A DNA stretch of 64,000 nucleotides from Hemibagrus wyckioides (lineage: Eukaryota; Chordata; Actinopteri; Siluriformes; Bagridae): NCBI RefSeq assembly GCF_019097595.1, contig NC_080711.1, forward strand, positions 8,833,928-8,897,927, read 5' to 3'. Positions within the stretch are counted from its first letter, which is position 1, and every line of letters begins with the position of its first letter. Positions 13,081 to 23,894 of this stretch are shown one piece after another. Made by a program: the position numbers and the translations under genes. The notes under the pieces are model-generated. The model saw nothing but the letters and a program-made list of their open reading frames with translations, was not told where the DNA came from and did not search any database.

Positions 13081-15240
13081 GTCTATTCAGCTGAGAAATT
13101 ACAACACAGAAGCAAACCTTTTGCAGAGGACCCTGAGGAAAAAAAGGAGAGGTGAAATAAAAATGCAGCATTCATTAGCAGGAGAGGAGACATGATCTTA
13201 GACTAATAATCAGAAAAACAAGCTGTTTAGGTGAGGCTATTAAAAGAAAAATCCACTCGCATATTAATTGACAGAATTAACGTGTGATCTTCAATACAAG
13301 ACAAGACTGATTTGAGAATAGAAAGGTATGATTTTAGTTTAGTGAGTTCCTTCATTAATACTTTATTCCACACATACCTTACCCACGATGCCGTTCGACT
13401 ACGTGCTCAGAGTGGTGCGGTGGGATTTTAGCCCTGATGCAGCAGTGCTTTAGTCCTTTATTCTGTTCATATCTCCTCATCTGTACTCTCTGCTCAAACG
13501 GATCAGCTTCAATCCTTCAACTTTCACAGAAATGCTGCTTCAACATCGTCTTGTACAGTAGATCACTAACCCGGTTGATCTGGATCTCTGAAGTCCGATG
13601 ACTTCTTCTCCACTGGATTTCTACTAAATATGACATGGAACATCATGAAAACATGCTGAGTGAGAAAAGATGCTTGTGCTCTTTTAATGAAAACCAACAA
13701 TTATAACTGTCCTATCAATGTCTTCATGTGACTTCAGCGCTCCATGCTAACAATCTTCCACTGATTGGATAAAAGCACAACACCAAGCAAACAAATTAGC
13801 GCCGGAATTGCTATAAACATGACAAACGTGTGCTTTTCCGTTAACGCTCACACGCCAATACAACTTTTGCTATCTGGAAACCATCCTTCTCATCTCGCTT
13901 GTTTCCTTCCTGCTTTCCTTCACCACTTTTCTTTGTAAAGCGTTTCATTTTTCATCCACGCTCAACTTTACGACAGACTGTGAAATCCAGTGTTGATCCC
14001 TCCAGCTGTTTGTCCACTACCTCAAATCTGACATGTTCCTCAAAGAGAAGACAAAGCAGAAAGAAAACACAAGTCAGATGAATAAATGGCTGCAGACAGG
14101 CACCATTAGTGAGCTTGCTTTCTCAGCTTTCTCAGCCGTTTGGAGAGACGTATCGATCGCTCTCTGTCCAGGCTTCCTCCGTATCCCAGCTCCTTTATTG
14201 TTTGATAAATGAATTGTTTCATTTGTAAATTTACTCCTGAACCTCTTTGTCTCTTCATTTTCCCGAACACATTTCATTTTTCCGTCTCGTCTTCTACACC
14301 TCTCTCTTTGGTCAAATTCACCTTCATCATCATTGTTTGTTCAGTATTTCACAGGAGAAGTTTCTGTGTAAATTCCTAATAAAATCTGTGTTTGGGAGAT
14401 AACGCTGCATTTACAGATGGGATTATTTGGATGGAACTGATTAATGTTGTACTAAATGCCACAGTGTTAAAACCATCTTAAATATCATAGAAAGGCCAAA
14501 TCATTTTTACACTGATCTTTGTGCTTTAGTGCCATTTTGCTAAATTGATTGCCAGTGATTATTAAAACTGATCCTTCAAAAAAGGATTAAACAATCTCTA
14601 ACATGTTTTTTCGTACATATCCGCAATCAAAGACAAACTTTTTGCAGTCAGACATTTTTTGTGTTGTCTTTTGAAATAACCAATAATTTAGCTTATGTTA
14701 GTTGTGTAGCTGGCATTATCAGAGAAAAGGAGCATTTATCTATTCAAAGCCAGACACGTGATGTAGTTTTAGCTTACAATAAATGGATATGATATTGAAA
14801 TAAAGGACAATGTTTAGAAGAAACATAAAAACGCACCAATTATTACTGGTTAATTAAAGTTATAAAGTGAAATAGCTTTTATATATTATATAACTTTGTC
14901 GTTATTTCTTCATCACTATCATTTAACAAATTTGTGTCATCATTCAGTTGAGTTGTGATTGTTACTTCCACGTATTCTCATGTTATTTTGGACTTAATAG
15001 AAATACAATGTAATAATTAATAAGACTGATTTATTCACTAATTGAATACATTTTTTTGAATATTGGCTTAGAATTCCTATTGCTTCTGCTTTTCCACAGA
15101 TAGCACAGTGAGTCAGACGCTGCTTTAATGCAATTCATTTGAGTCAGTATTGGTATAGTCAAGATAATGAGATGCTAAGTCAAATATAATGAGCTATTAA
15201 GTTAAATTAATGAGATGAGTAAGTTAAAATAACTACATAC
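13081..15240. other. Gene-free stretch
   Basis: Two kilobases of unique-looking, increasingly AT-rich DNA. No repeat family, RNA gene or exon was recognised. Short frames around 13899-14277 on both strands carry no motif. Confidence 0.35.
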
Positions 15241-15795
15241 TACACGGACCAGGCATAACATTATGACCACCTGCCTAATATTGGTGTTGGTCCCCCTTTT
15301 GCTGCCAAAACAGCCCTGACCTGTCATACACTGTGTATTCTGACACCTTTCTATCAGAACCAGCATTAACCTCTTCAGCAATTTGAGCAACAGTAGCTCG
15401 TCTGTTGGATCGGATCACACATCGGACAGCCTTCACTTCCCATGTGCATCAATGAGCCTTGGCCGTCCATGACCCTGTCACCGGTTCACCACTGTTCCTT
15501 CCATGGAACACTTTTGATAGATACTGACCACTGCAGACCGGGAACACCCCACAAGAGCTGCAGTTTTGGAGATGCTCTGATCCAGTCGTCTAGCCATCAC
15601 AATTTGGTCCTTGTCAAACTCGCTCAGATCCTTACGCTTGTCCATTTTTCCTGCTTCTAACACATCAACTTTGAGGACAAAATGTTGACTTGCTGCCTAA
15701 TATATCCCACCCACTAACAGGTGCCATGATGAGGAGATCATCAGTGTTATTCACTTCACCTCTCAGTGCTCATAATGTTACGCCTGATCGGTGTA
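15241..15795 (-). mobile_element. Internally deleted Tc1-like element (family with 'aggcataacattatgacc' ends)
   Basis: The left end 'caggcataacattatgacc' and the right end 'taatgttacgcctgatcgg' are inverted copies of each other at the tips. The interior on the minus strand keeps the DNA-binding part of a Tc1-like transposase, but the catalytic core is gone, since the whole element is only 555 bp. Two more deleted copies of the same family lie at 25311-25752 (same orientation) and 55256-55755 (opposite). Confidence 0.85.
15478..15663 (-). pseudogene. Tc1-like transposase N-terminal HTH fragment
   Basis: The 61-codon minus-strand frame contains [40 protein letters not shown] and a following [12 protein letters not shown]. 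This is the first helix-turn-helix of a Tc1/mariner transposase, in which [16 protein letters not shown] is the recognition-helix part. In the intact family the text continues into a GRPR linker and the DDE domain; here the frame stops at 15478 and the remaining sense sequence jumps to near the other end of the element. It is too short to act as a transposase. It might at most bind the element's ends if expressed. Confidence 0.82.
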
Positions 15796-16681
15796 TGTTG
15801 AAATAAGAGGTTATCAAGTCGAAATAATGAGAAATTAAGTTAAAAAATTGACATACTATGTTAAAACTTGCATTTCAGAGATTTTATCATTTGACAGATT
15901 GCTGTAGCCTGTACAATGTGCACTGCAGTACTTTACTTATGTGCTTTATTACTTTATAAACTCTTACATTTAACAGGCGAAGTGTTATAACTACAGTACA
16001 TGACTAAAGACTCGAGACCTCTCGAGACATCCCAGACGCCTTGGTGTGATGTGTTTGTGTTCAGCTTTAAAGCTCCAGTGAACAAACCTCACTGTTTTGT
16101 TTTATTTCATTACCCTCAAATTGAGAATCAACACATTTCAATGAACCATCCAAAAGTGCCTTTAAATTAAAAGATCGATACAGAAAAATCCATATAAACA
16201 ATATTGCTGTGACATGTTTCTGACTAGCATCTTGGAGCTTTCTTTGTGATCTGCTCTGGGTGACAGTAATATTAAATTTTGAGAGTCGTTCTGAACCTGC
16301 CTCACTTTAGAGCAGTCGTGTTCAAACCCAGTCATGACATCGCTGGCCAAAGTGTTACAAACACCTTATAAACAACACTAATCTCCTTCTATCTAATCGT
16401 AACCTGGTTGTTGTCTTGTGTTTATATTAAACCTGGTGTGTTTTAAAAAGACCAGACGACCAAATCAGGCCAGATATCAAACTCGGACACACAGAAACCA
16501 GCGATGATCAGACCATCACTTCACTTCCTTTGGTTTATTGCACCTTTTGTGGAAACATAATAAATGCTTTTAAAACCTGGCTCTTGGCTGGTCTTCTAGT
16601 TCAGGATTTATAACAATCATCCTATACTCATACCACCCTATTTCATCAGTACCTGTATTGTTTCATAGGCTGCACTCCAAA

Positions 16682-16712
<31 letters not shown>

Positions 16713-17429
16713 ATACTGCTCTATAAATAAATCATCTAAATAAATATAAAAATAAATACTACTTTAAACAGCTACATCCACTTTATCTTATCTTTTACTT
16801 GATCTCATTTTTAGTTTTATTTTATCTATTCCTTTGTGCTGTATTCTATGGTTTTACTATTTTAAATCCCAAATTTTATGACAGTATTCTACTTAAATAT
16901 ATATATATATTTTTTATAAAACAGTCGTGTATGATTTAATACGTGACCAATAAAACTTAAATGCGGTCTGTGGAAAGGTTTAAAGTTTATATTAAGTGTT
17001 GCACAGACTAATTGACTAATACATTCACTAGTCACTGCTATGGAGATGCTGACTAATCAGACAGTGGGGAGAAAAAAGAAAAAAAAAAAACAGTGAAGCA
17101 GATGGTAAGGAAAAAAAAATAAAAAAAAATAAAATAAAATCCTTTTACAGAGTAAATTCTGCTGTGAAGTGTGCCGTGTTGGAGAGCGCTCTCAGAGCCA
17201 CAGGTTGCACAGCATCCATCCGATCTCTCTCAGCGAGTTTAGACTCAAATTAGCTTGAATATTCTGATTCAGAACCATAGTTGGATGGCGCTGAGGCCGA
17301 AAATGAACGGAAAAACCATTTAAATACTGCTGTAGACATTGCTAGATCATTAAGATAGAAACTGTCTCCGCCAGTTTCTGAATGGATGATTTCAGCTGAG
17401 CCACGGCTTGTCCACATGAATTTACAGTT
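15796..17429. other. Gene-free stretch with AAAT microsatellite
   Basis: An AAAT tetranucleotide array lies at about 16679-16715, with a looser echo at 16725-16760. Poly-A-rich interruptions lie near 17075-17140. No gene was recognised. Confidence 0.4.
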
Positions 17430-17582
17430 ATTGCATTTGGCAGAGACCTTTATCTCATTTACACAACTGAGCAGTTGAGGGTTAAAGGCCTTGCTCATGG
17501 GCTCAGCAGTGGCAGATTGGCAGAGTTGGGATTTGACCTTCCACTCAGTTGTCCAATATTTTAACCACTAAGCTACCACAGT
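17430..17582 (-). repeat. tRNA-derived SINE with L2-type tail, inverted
   Basis: Reading plus strand, the repeat starts with the inverted tail gcatttggcagagacctt, passes 'gggttaaaggccttgctca' and ends with 'ttttaaccactaagctacca', the inverted tRNA-like head with its A-box region. The sense tail (aaggtctctgccaaatgc) is the kind shared by L2 elements and fish SINEs. A related copy in the opposite orientation is at 54500-54680, and the tail also appears at 25131-25300. Confidence 0.75.
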
Positions 17583-18114
17583 TTATGATCTAGCACCTGA
17601 ACCTGAATTGGTGTAATATTCACTTTAATTTTATTTGTGTGGCATGTTTAATATAGTGCAGGAATATAAAAATTCAGAATAAAATAAAAATGTATTTTAA
17701 TTAATTTTTTTTTTTTTAATACACAAATTTGTTAGTTTGCACATTTATTTACCTTTGTCGTTAACAGTAAAGCACAGAAACAGGTCTGTGTGTGGCTGTA
17801 AATATCATTATTACAGTTTGTTGTGTTCTTTACTGCACAAAAAATAGCAATCTTCTAAAACAGTTTTGGCATTAACTGAAAAAGATAATAGTAGACAGCT
17901 AGTCAATTATCTTTTTGAATAAATTATCAACTAGTGAAAATTAGTAGCTGTGGAGGCTCTAATATGTAATATTGGAGTCACATCTAAAATGCTTTGTACA
18001 CAGCAAAAAGTTCATTTATCTTGAATGACCGCCTCATGACAGTCAGGGTCAAGGTGGATCCCGAGAGCTCCAAGGCAGAAAATAACTCCAGTCAGACACC
18101 AGTCGATCACAGGG

Positions 18115-18161
<47 letters not shown>

Positions 18162-18679
18162 TCAACAGACTCCTTTGAAAAGTATATTGCAGAATTTTTT
18201 AAACGCACATTTCCTCAGCCGATCTTGTCCGAGGTTGTACATGTTCAAGCTAGATGTAACATGAAGATGTCAGGTGAGGCATTAAGAATTAAGAGCATTT
18301 CTTATATAGCCATTGCCTGAGCCTGGAGCAAATGCTCCCACAACAAAGTGTCCCAGTGTGTGGAGTTCGATCTCCGGTCAAAGACATGCTGAATTTCATT
18401 TTCACTCGGTGTTAGATTATCCTCCTAGCTTTCTTTTATCACATCCAACACTTCTCTAAGCTTTCACCTGTAGTGGGGGGAAACTCAAACTCCTGAACTG
18501 CAAATAAGAGACTCCCAACACCTCTGACACTTTGGAACCAAGAAGCAGGTCACAATTTTAAGGGTTTGGGTGTCCTGACTCACTCAATACACTTTATATT
18601 AAATAGTAGAACATGAAAGTTAGCATGAGCCTGGCTTGGCCCGATTTTTCCATCAGTTGTCAGCTGTTTTTTTGAAGGC
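17583..18679. other. Gene-free stretch with CT microsatellite and repeat fragment
   Basis: A CT dinucleotide array lies at 18117-18159. Just before it, 18040-18116 (gtggatcccgagagct through cgatcacagggcc) resembles a piece of the dispersed repeat seen at 45545-45760. No gene was recognised. Confidence 0.4.
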
Positions 18680-19132
18680 ATGCTTAAAGGTAATCCCTGT
18701 ATTGCTTGCCACATCCCTGTTAATATACCTCACCATAACCTCCTAGGCATTATCCAATACAAATGTCATGACCAATATCAGGCCTCAGTGGAAGAAGGTC
18801 TGCCTGCAACCCAGATTCATCAAGGCTTGCTGTGTACCCCTTGGGTACTGAATGAGACTTGGTACATCACCTTCAGATTGTGGAGGACCAAAGGAAGTGC
18901 CCTGACCCTCTACAACCCATACATACCTATTTGTCCTGGCTGGAGGGAGGGAGCTCATTGGTGGAGTCATATAGGAGGTGAAAGATGTAGTGAGACACCT
19001 AAGCAGACTAAGCTTGATCGTTGTCTGCGCATCCACAATCCTGACACACCTCTCATGTTGTTGCTTCTGCAGCCTAAAGGCCATCGGATGTTGCAGCTCA
19101 GTGAGTTCACAGAAAGATATAGAGTTGATTGA
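18680..19132 (+). CDS. Unassigned 150-codon open frame (doubtful)
   Basis: An open frame of 150 codons lies on the plus strand, overlapped by a 183-codon frame on the minus strand (18785-19336). The plus frame has a Cys/Trp-containing middle (IPICPGWREGAHWWSHIGG) and a leucine run (PLMLLLLQPKG), and no domain I recognise. The minus frame is likewise unrecognised. Two long overlapping frames outside a simple repeat are unusual here and could reflect a decayed retroelement segment or a retroposed gene piece. No promoter, splice site or poly-A signal ties either to a transcript, and chance remains the likeliest explanation. Confidence 0.15.
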   Translation: MLKGNPCIACHIPVNIPHHNLLGIIQYKCHDQYQASVEEGLPATQIHQGLLCTPWVLNETWYITFRLWRTKGSALTLYNPYIPICPGWREGAHWWSHIGGERCSETPKQTKLDRCLRIHNPDTPLMLLLLQPKGHRMLQLSEFTERYRVD

Positions 19133-19439
19133 AGCCAACAAAAGCTTTACATCTAATGTATTTGATTTGCGAAGGAATTTATAGGGAGAAATGTAGTTAG
19201 AGGTACAAAGATACAAACTTGTGAAGTAATACCCTTGCAAAGTGGTCTTTTTCTTTGTCCCAAAGTTAAGTGGTTCATGCATATCTCTCCATCTCCTTTG
19301 CAATGTCTCTAGCTTTTTATTTCCCTCTTGTTTCAAACCTAATTTTCCCCTGAAACTCTCTGCGTCAGCATATGTGCGCTGTCTGCCTTCAACCTAGAAC
19401 ACACACTTTCCCCCAATTAAACTCCTATATTCTCCACAC

Positions 19440-20049
19440 ACACACACTGAGAATATACCAGCCTCTCCATCTCAATCTCATTTAGCCTCTCTTCCACCTG
19501 ACTTTGCGTTTCTCTCTCGCCCTCTTTCACCTGTCTCTCAGGCCTTCTCTTTCTCTCTCTCCTCAATGAATTGATGTGCACAGAAGATGTATTGGTCTAT
19601 TTAGTTGTCTTTTTCTGTTGTTGCTTTTTTGGCTCCCTTTTTCCTTTACCTCTATTTTAATTCCATGAGCTCTTCTTTCCCAGTGTTCCTGCTTTCATAC
19701 CCCCCCCAATCATCTCCCCTTATTTCATTACTTTATCCTCTTTCTCTCCCCCTTGAGCAGACAGAAGAGGTTGGGGGTAGACAGGTAACAGACGACCCGT
19801 GTCCCTCCTGATTACGCCGACATTGCCCAGGCCAGCCCTCATCTCCTTTTCTTTTTTTCCCTCTCCATCACTCTCCCCATCTCTCTGGTTTCCCTGGTAT
19901 CTCTGTTTTTTTTTCATGCTGTCTATCTCCTCTACTTTCTCCTGCTCGCTTATCTCTAGTTTGAGCCCTTCCCCTCTCTCCTTCTCCCTCCGAACGTCCT
20001 TCCCCTCATTATTTCTCTATTTCTTTCTCCCTCTCTCCTTCTCTCTTCC
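19440..20049. repeat. Long C/T-rich (polypyrimidine) tract
   Basis: About 600 bp in which the plus strand is mostly C and T, with many TCTCTC, CCCTC and TTTCC words but no fixed period. It generates a Ser/Pro/Phe-rich frame on one strand and a Glu/Lys-rich frame on the other; neither is a gene. It ends in 'ccttctctcttccag' at about 20037-20051, which would serve as a splice acceptor. Confidence 0.65.
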
Positions 20050-20051
20050 AG

Positions 20052-20195
20052 GCATACCTCCAGTGGTGTGGTCCGTCTGGCCAGCAGCAGATGGTTGAGG
20101 CGATCAGAAGGAGACGTCCTCTAACCTGGGACTCAATCCAGAACTCACAGCTCACACTATTCCAGCCCAGTGTGTGTTTGTGTGTTGTCAGTCTG
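20052..20195 (+). other. Possible exon-like segment after a strong acceptor
   Basis: Directly after the tract ending in 'tctcttccag' an open frame reads AYLQWCGPSGQQQMVEAIRR, then RRPLTWDSIQNSQLTLFQPS, and continues to a stop near 20197. Base composition changes abruptly at the boundary. I do not recognise the peptide and no matching donor or upstream exon was found. It might be a terminal exon, a relic, or part of an unrecognised repeat. Confidence 0.15.
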
Positions 20196-20570
20196 TAGTC
20201 TATTTTTGTCATTGTTGGTATGAAACTGTGCTTCAGACCGATTTACTTTGTATGGCATCATTGTGTGTTTTGCACATACTTGTCTGGGTTTCTATTTTTA
20301 CAGCAGGTGCCATGATAACCATTTTAGGGATATTATTGTAACCTTGATTCGCTGTATCTGTGCTTCCGGTTCGAGATCGTTTTTGGATCTGGATGAAAAA
20401 GGGTTAAAGATGCTCCATAAACTGTTCAGAAGCATTCTGTGGGGAAAACTGCCTTGGCACTAATGATCTGACCGCTAGTGCTTGTTTGTTTAATTTTATT
20501 GATTCTTCTCACATGCTCACAGTAACCGCAGACATGACAGTTCTTAATAATGGAGTCCTTATTGAACAAT

Positions 20571-20610
20571 TTCATTCATTCATTCATTCATTCATTCATT
20601 CATTCATTCT
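20571..20610. repeat. TTCA tetranucleotide microsatellite
   Basis: About nine to ten perfect TTCA units. Confidence 0.95.
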
Positions 20611-20687
20611 TCAGTAACTGCCTTATTCTTGTCAGAGGAATTCAGATCATATCATGAATCAGGAACACACACTGGCTAGTATACAAG

Positions 20688-20706
20688 TCAATATCACACA
20701 CACACT

Positions 20707-20737
<31 letters not shown>

Positions 20738-20885
20738 CTGGGAGCTCATGTTTCTATATACCAACAGTTTACTAGCAGTAATATTATCACACACACACTC
20801 ACACACACACTCACACACACACACACACACTTCTGGGAGCTCACGTTTCTATATACCAACAGTTTACTAGCAGTAATGTTTAAAA
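20688..20885. repeat. CA microsatellite with flanking sequence, duplicated in tandem
   Basis: Two CA/CTCA arrays (about 20694-20734 and 20789-20830) are each followed by the same roughly 50-bp text, beginning ttctgggagctca and containing 'ccaacagtttactagcagta'. The text starts at 20736 and again at 20831, 95 bp apart. The two copies differ at only a few positions, so this is a recent tandem duplication of a microsatellite plus flank. Confidence 0.9.
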
Positions 20886-21033
20886 AAGATATTTAAATCA
20901 TATTTCTGATAGTTATTTCAATTTATTCCAGCTCTCTTGCCACGGTGTCTTCTTTAATGTGTCTTTTAAATAGATGTAGAGACTGCAAGCAAACCGAGGC
21001 ATGAAGAAAGTAATGATAATGGGACAGATCAAG

Positions 21034-23672
21034 AGAAAGAAAATGGTAATAAAAAGATGGAGAGAATAGTTCTAGGGGGAGAGATAGAGAGAATGGTGGT
21101 AAAGGGAAAGGTCGAAAGAATGGTGGTAAAGGGAAAGATGGAGAGAATAGTGATAAAGGAAAGACGGATAGATAAAGAAAATGATGGTGAAGTGATAGAG
21201 AGATGGTAAAGAGAGAGATGAGGTGAGGAAGGATAAATGGAGAGAGTGATACTAAAGTGTGAGATGGAGAGAGATGATAAAGGGGGAGATGGAGACATGG
21301 ATAGCATGATAAAAGGTGAGATAAATAGTGATCATGAAATGAAAGATGGATTATAAATAATTATAAAGGGATAGGTGGCAGATGGAGAGAATGATGGAAA
21401 AAGGACAGATGGGGAGATAGTGGTCATGGAAGTGACAGAGATTGAGAGAATAGAATATGGGTAAAGGAAGAGATGGAGAGAATGATGATAAAGGAAGAGA
21501 TGGAGAGAAAGATGATAAAGGAAGAGATGGAGAGAATGATGATAAAGGGAGAGATGAAGAGAGTGATGATAAAGAGGGAGATGGAGAAAGTGATGATAAA
21601 GGGAGAGATGGAGAGAGTGATGATAAAGGGAGAGATGAAGAGAGTGATGATAAAGAGGGAGATGGAGAAAGTGATGATAAAGGGAGAGATGGAGAGAGTG
21701 ATGATAAAGGGAGAGATGGAGAGATACAGAGAATGACAGTTGGAAAGACTGAGTGATAAACAGTGTGATGATAAAGGGAGAGATGGAGAGAGTGATGATA
21801 AAAGAAGAGATGGAGCGAGTGATAATAAAGAGGGAGATGGAGAGATACAGAGATAAAGGGAGAGATGGAGAGAGTGATGATAAAGGAAGAAATGGAGAGA
21901 GTGATGACAAAGAGGGAGATGAAGAGAGTGATGGTAAAGGGAGAGATGTAGAGATACAGAGAATGACAATTGGAAAGATAGAGGGATAAAGAGAGTGATG
22001 TTAAAGGGAGAGATGGAGAGAGTGATGATAAAGAGGGAGATGAAGAGAGTGCTGATAAAGAGGAAGATAGAGAAAGTGATGATAAAGAGGGAGATGGAGA
22101 GATACAGAGAATGTCAATTGGAAAGATGGAGCGATGAAGAGAGGGATGATAAAGGAAGAGATGGTGAGAGTGACGACAAAGAGGGAGATGAAGAGAGTGA
22201 TGATAAAGGGAGAGATGGAGAGATACAGAGAATGACAATTGGAAAGATGAAGCAATGAAGAGGGTGATGTTAAAGGGAGAAATGGAGAGAGTGATGATAA
22301 AGAGGGAGATGGAGAGAGTGATGATGAAGGTAAAGATAAAGAGAGTGATGATAAAGGGAGAAATGGAGAGAGTGATGATAAAGGGAGAGATAAAGAGAAA
22401 AAGAGAATGACAATTTGAAAGATTATGCAATAAAGAGAGTGATGATAAAGGGAGAGATGGAGAGAGTGGTGATAAAGAGAGAGACAGAGAGAGTGATGAT
22501 AAAGGGAGAGACGGGGAGAGTGATGATAAAGGAAGAGACGGAGAGAGTGGTGATGAAGAGATGGAGAGAGTGATGATAAAGGGAGAGACGGAGAGAGTGA
22601 TGATAAAGGGAGAGAATGACACGAGAGACACAGAGATAAAGGGAATAACAATAAAGAGAGAGATAGAGGGATAAGACTGATAAAAAAAGGAGAGATGAAA
22701 CATAAAGCTTGATGATAAAGGGAGAGATAAAGAGAGTGATGATGAAGAGAGAGATGGAGAGAGTGATGATAAAGGGAGAGATGGAGAGATAGAGTATAAC
22801 AATTGGAAAGATGGAGCGATAAAGAGGAGAGATGAAACATAAAGCTTGATGATAAAGGGAGAGATAAAGAGAGTGATGATAAAGGGAGAGACGGAGAGAG
22901 TGATGATTAAGAGGGAGATGGAGAGAGTGATGATAAAGGAAGAGATGGAGAGAGTGATGATAAAGGAAGAGATGGAGAGAGTGATGATAAAGGAAGAGAT
23001 GGAGAGAGTGATGATAAAGGAAGAGATGGAGAGAGTGATGATTAAGAGGGAGATGGAGAGAGTGATGATAAAGGAAGAGATGGAGAGAGTGATGATAAAG
23101 GAAGAGATGGAGAGAGTGATGATAAAGGAAGAGATGGAGAGAGTGATGATTAAGAGGGAGATGGAGAGAGTGATGATAAAGGAAGAGATGGAGAGAGTGA
23201 TGATTAAGAGGGAGATGGAGAGAGTGATGATAAAGGAAGAGATGGAGAGAGTGATGATAAAGGAAGAGATGGAGAGAGTGATGATTAAGAGGGAGATGGA
23301 GAGAATGATGATAAAGGAAGAGATGGAGAAAGTGATGATAAAGGAAGAGATGGAGAGAGTGATGATTAAGAGGGAGATGGAGAGAATGATGATAAAGGAA
23401 GAGATGGAGAAAGTGATGATAAAGGAAGAGATGGAGAGAGTGATGATAAAGGAAGAGATGGAGAGAGTGATGATAAAGGAAGAGATGGAGAGAGTGATGA
23501 TAAAGAGGGAGATGGAGAGAGTGATGATAAAGAGGGAGATAGAGGGATAAGACTGAAAAAAAAGGAGAGATGAAACATAAAGCTTGATGATGAAGAGAGA
23601 GATAAAGAGAGTGATGATAAAAGGAGAGATGGAGAGATAAAGAGAGTGATGATAAAAGGAGAGATGGAGAGA
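21034..23672. repeat. 27-bp purine-rich minisatellite, higher-order organised
   Basis: The basic unit is 27 bp, containing gatgataaaggaagagatgg and 'agagagt'. The span equals about 97 unit lengths. The left part is divergent. The right part, from about 22890 to 23530, is nearly perfect, with subtypes reading 'aaaggaaga', 'aaagggaga' and 'aagagggag'. Left and central blocks are separated by a spacer containing a word like gacaattggaaaga, at 21735, 21965, 22113, 22234, 22409 and about 22797. A second marker, gaaacataaagcttgatga, occurs near 22697, 22838 and 23571. Because 27 is nine codons, long frames stay open on both strands: a repeating MIKEEMERV on plus and a 785-codon Ser/Ile/Leu frame on minus. 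I call these artefacts. The plus strand is almost free of C. Confidence 0.95.
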
Positions 23673-23766
23673 TTTAATTCTCAGGCTTGGTGGGTTATCT
23701 GCTCTCATTCTCTAATGTCTAGCTGAGTTCTAATAAGAACCATTAGAGGCCTGAGTGACATTAAAG

Positions 23767-23767
<1 letters not shown>

Positions 23768-23814
<47 letters not shown>
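23768..23814. repeat. GT microsatellite
   Basis: A perfect GT run of about 23 units shortly after the purine minisatellite. Confidence 0.97.
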
Positions 23815-23816
<2 letters not shown>

Positions 23817-23872
23817 AGAAGGAAAGCCCCCCTGCAGGGAGGAGATGGCTGCTGTTTAAATGTCCGTGGTGT

Positions 23873-23894
23873 TGGGGGGTGGGGGGTGGGGGGT
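23873..23894 (+). other. G-run block, potential G-quadruplex
   Basis: Three consecutive G6 runs separated by single T residues. Four G-tracts of three can be chosen from these runs, so an intramolecular quadruplex is possible. It lies 60 bp downstream of the GT array. Confidence 0.6.

Noticed and set aside
22846..23550. 234-codon plus-strand frame made of MIKEEMERV repeats
   Set aside because: It is a direct translation of the minisatellite. Neighbouring frames of the array are equally open, and there is no start context or flanking exon.
21351..23708. 785-codon open frame on the minus strand
   Set aside because: It lies in a 27-bp minisatellite whose unit is a multiple of three and whose complementary strand is mostly T and C. 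Composition is Ser/Ile/Leu/Pro only, several other frames are also open, and there is no domain.
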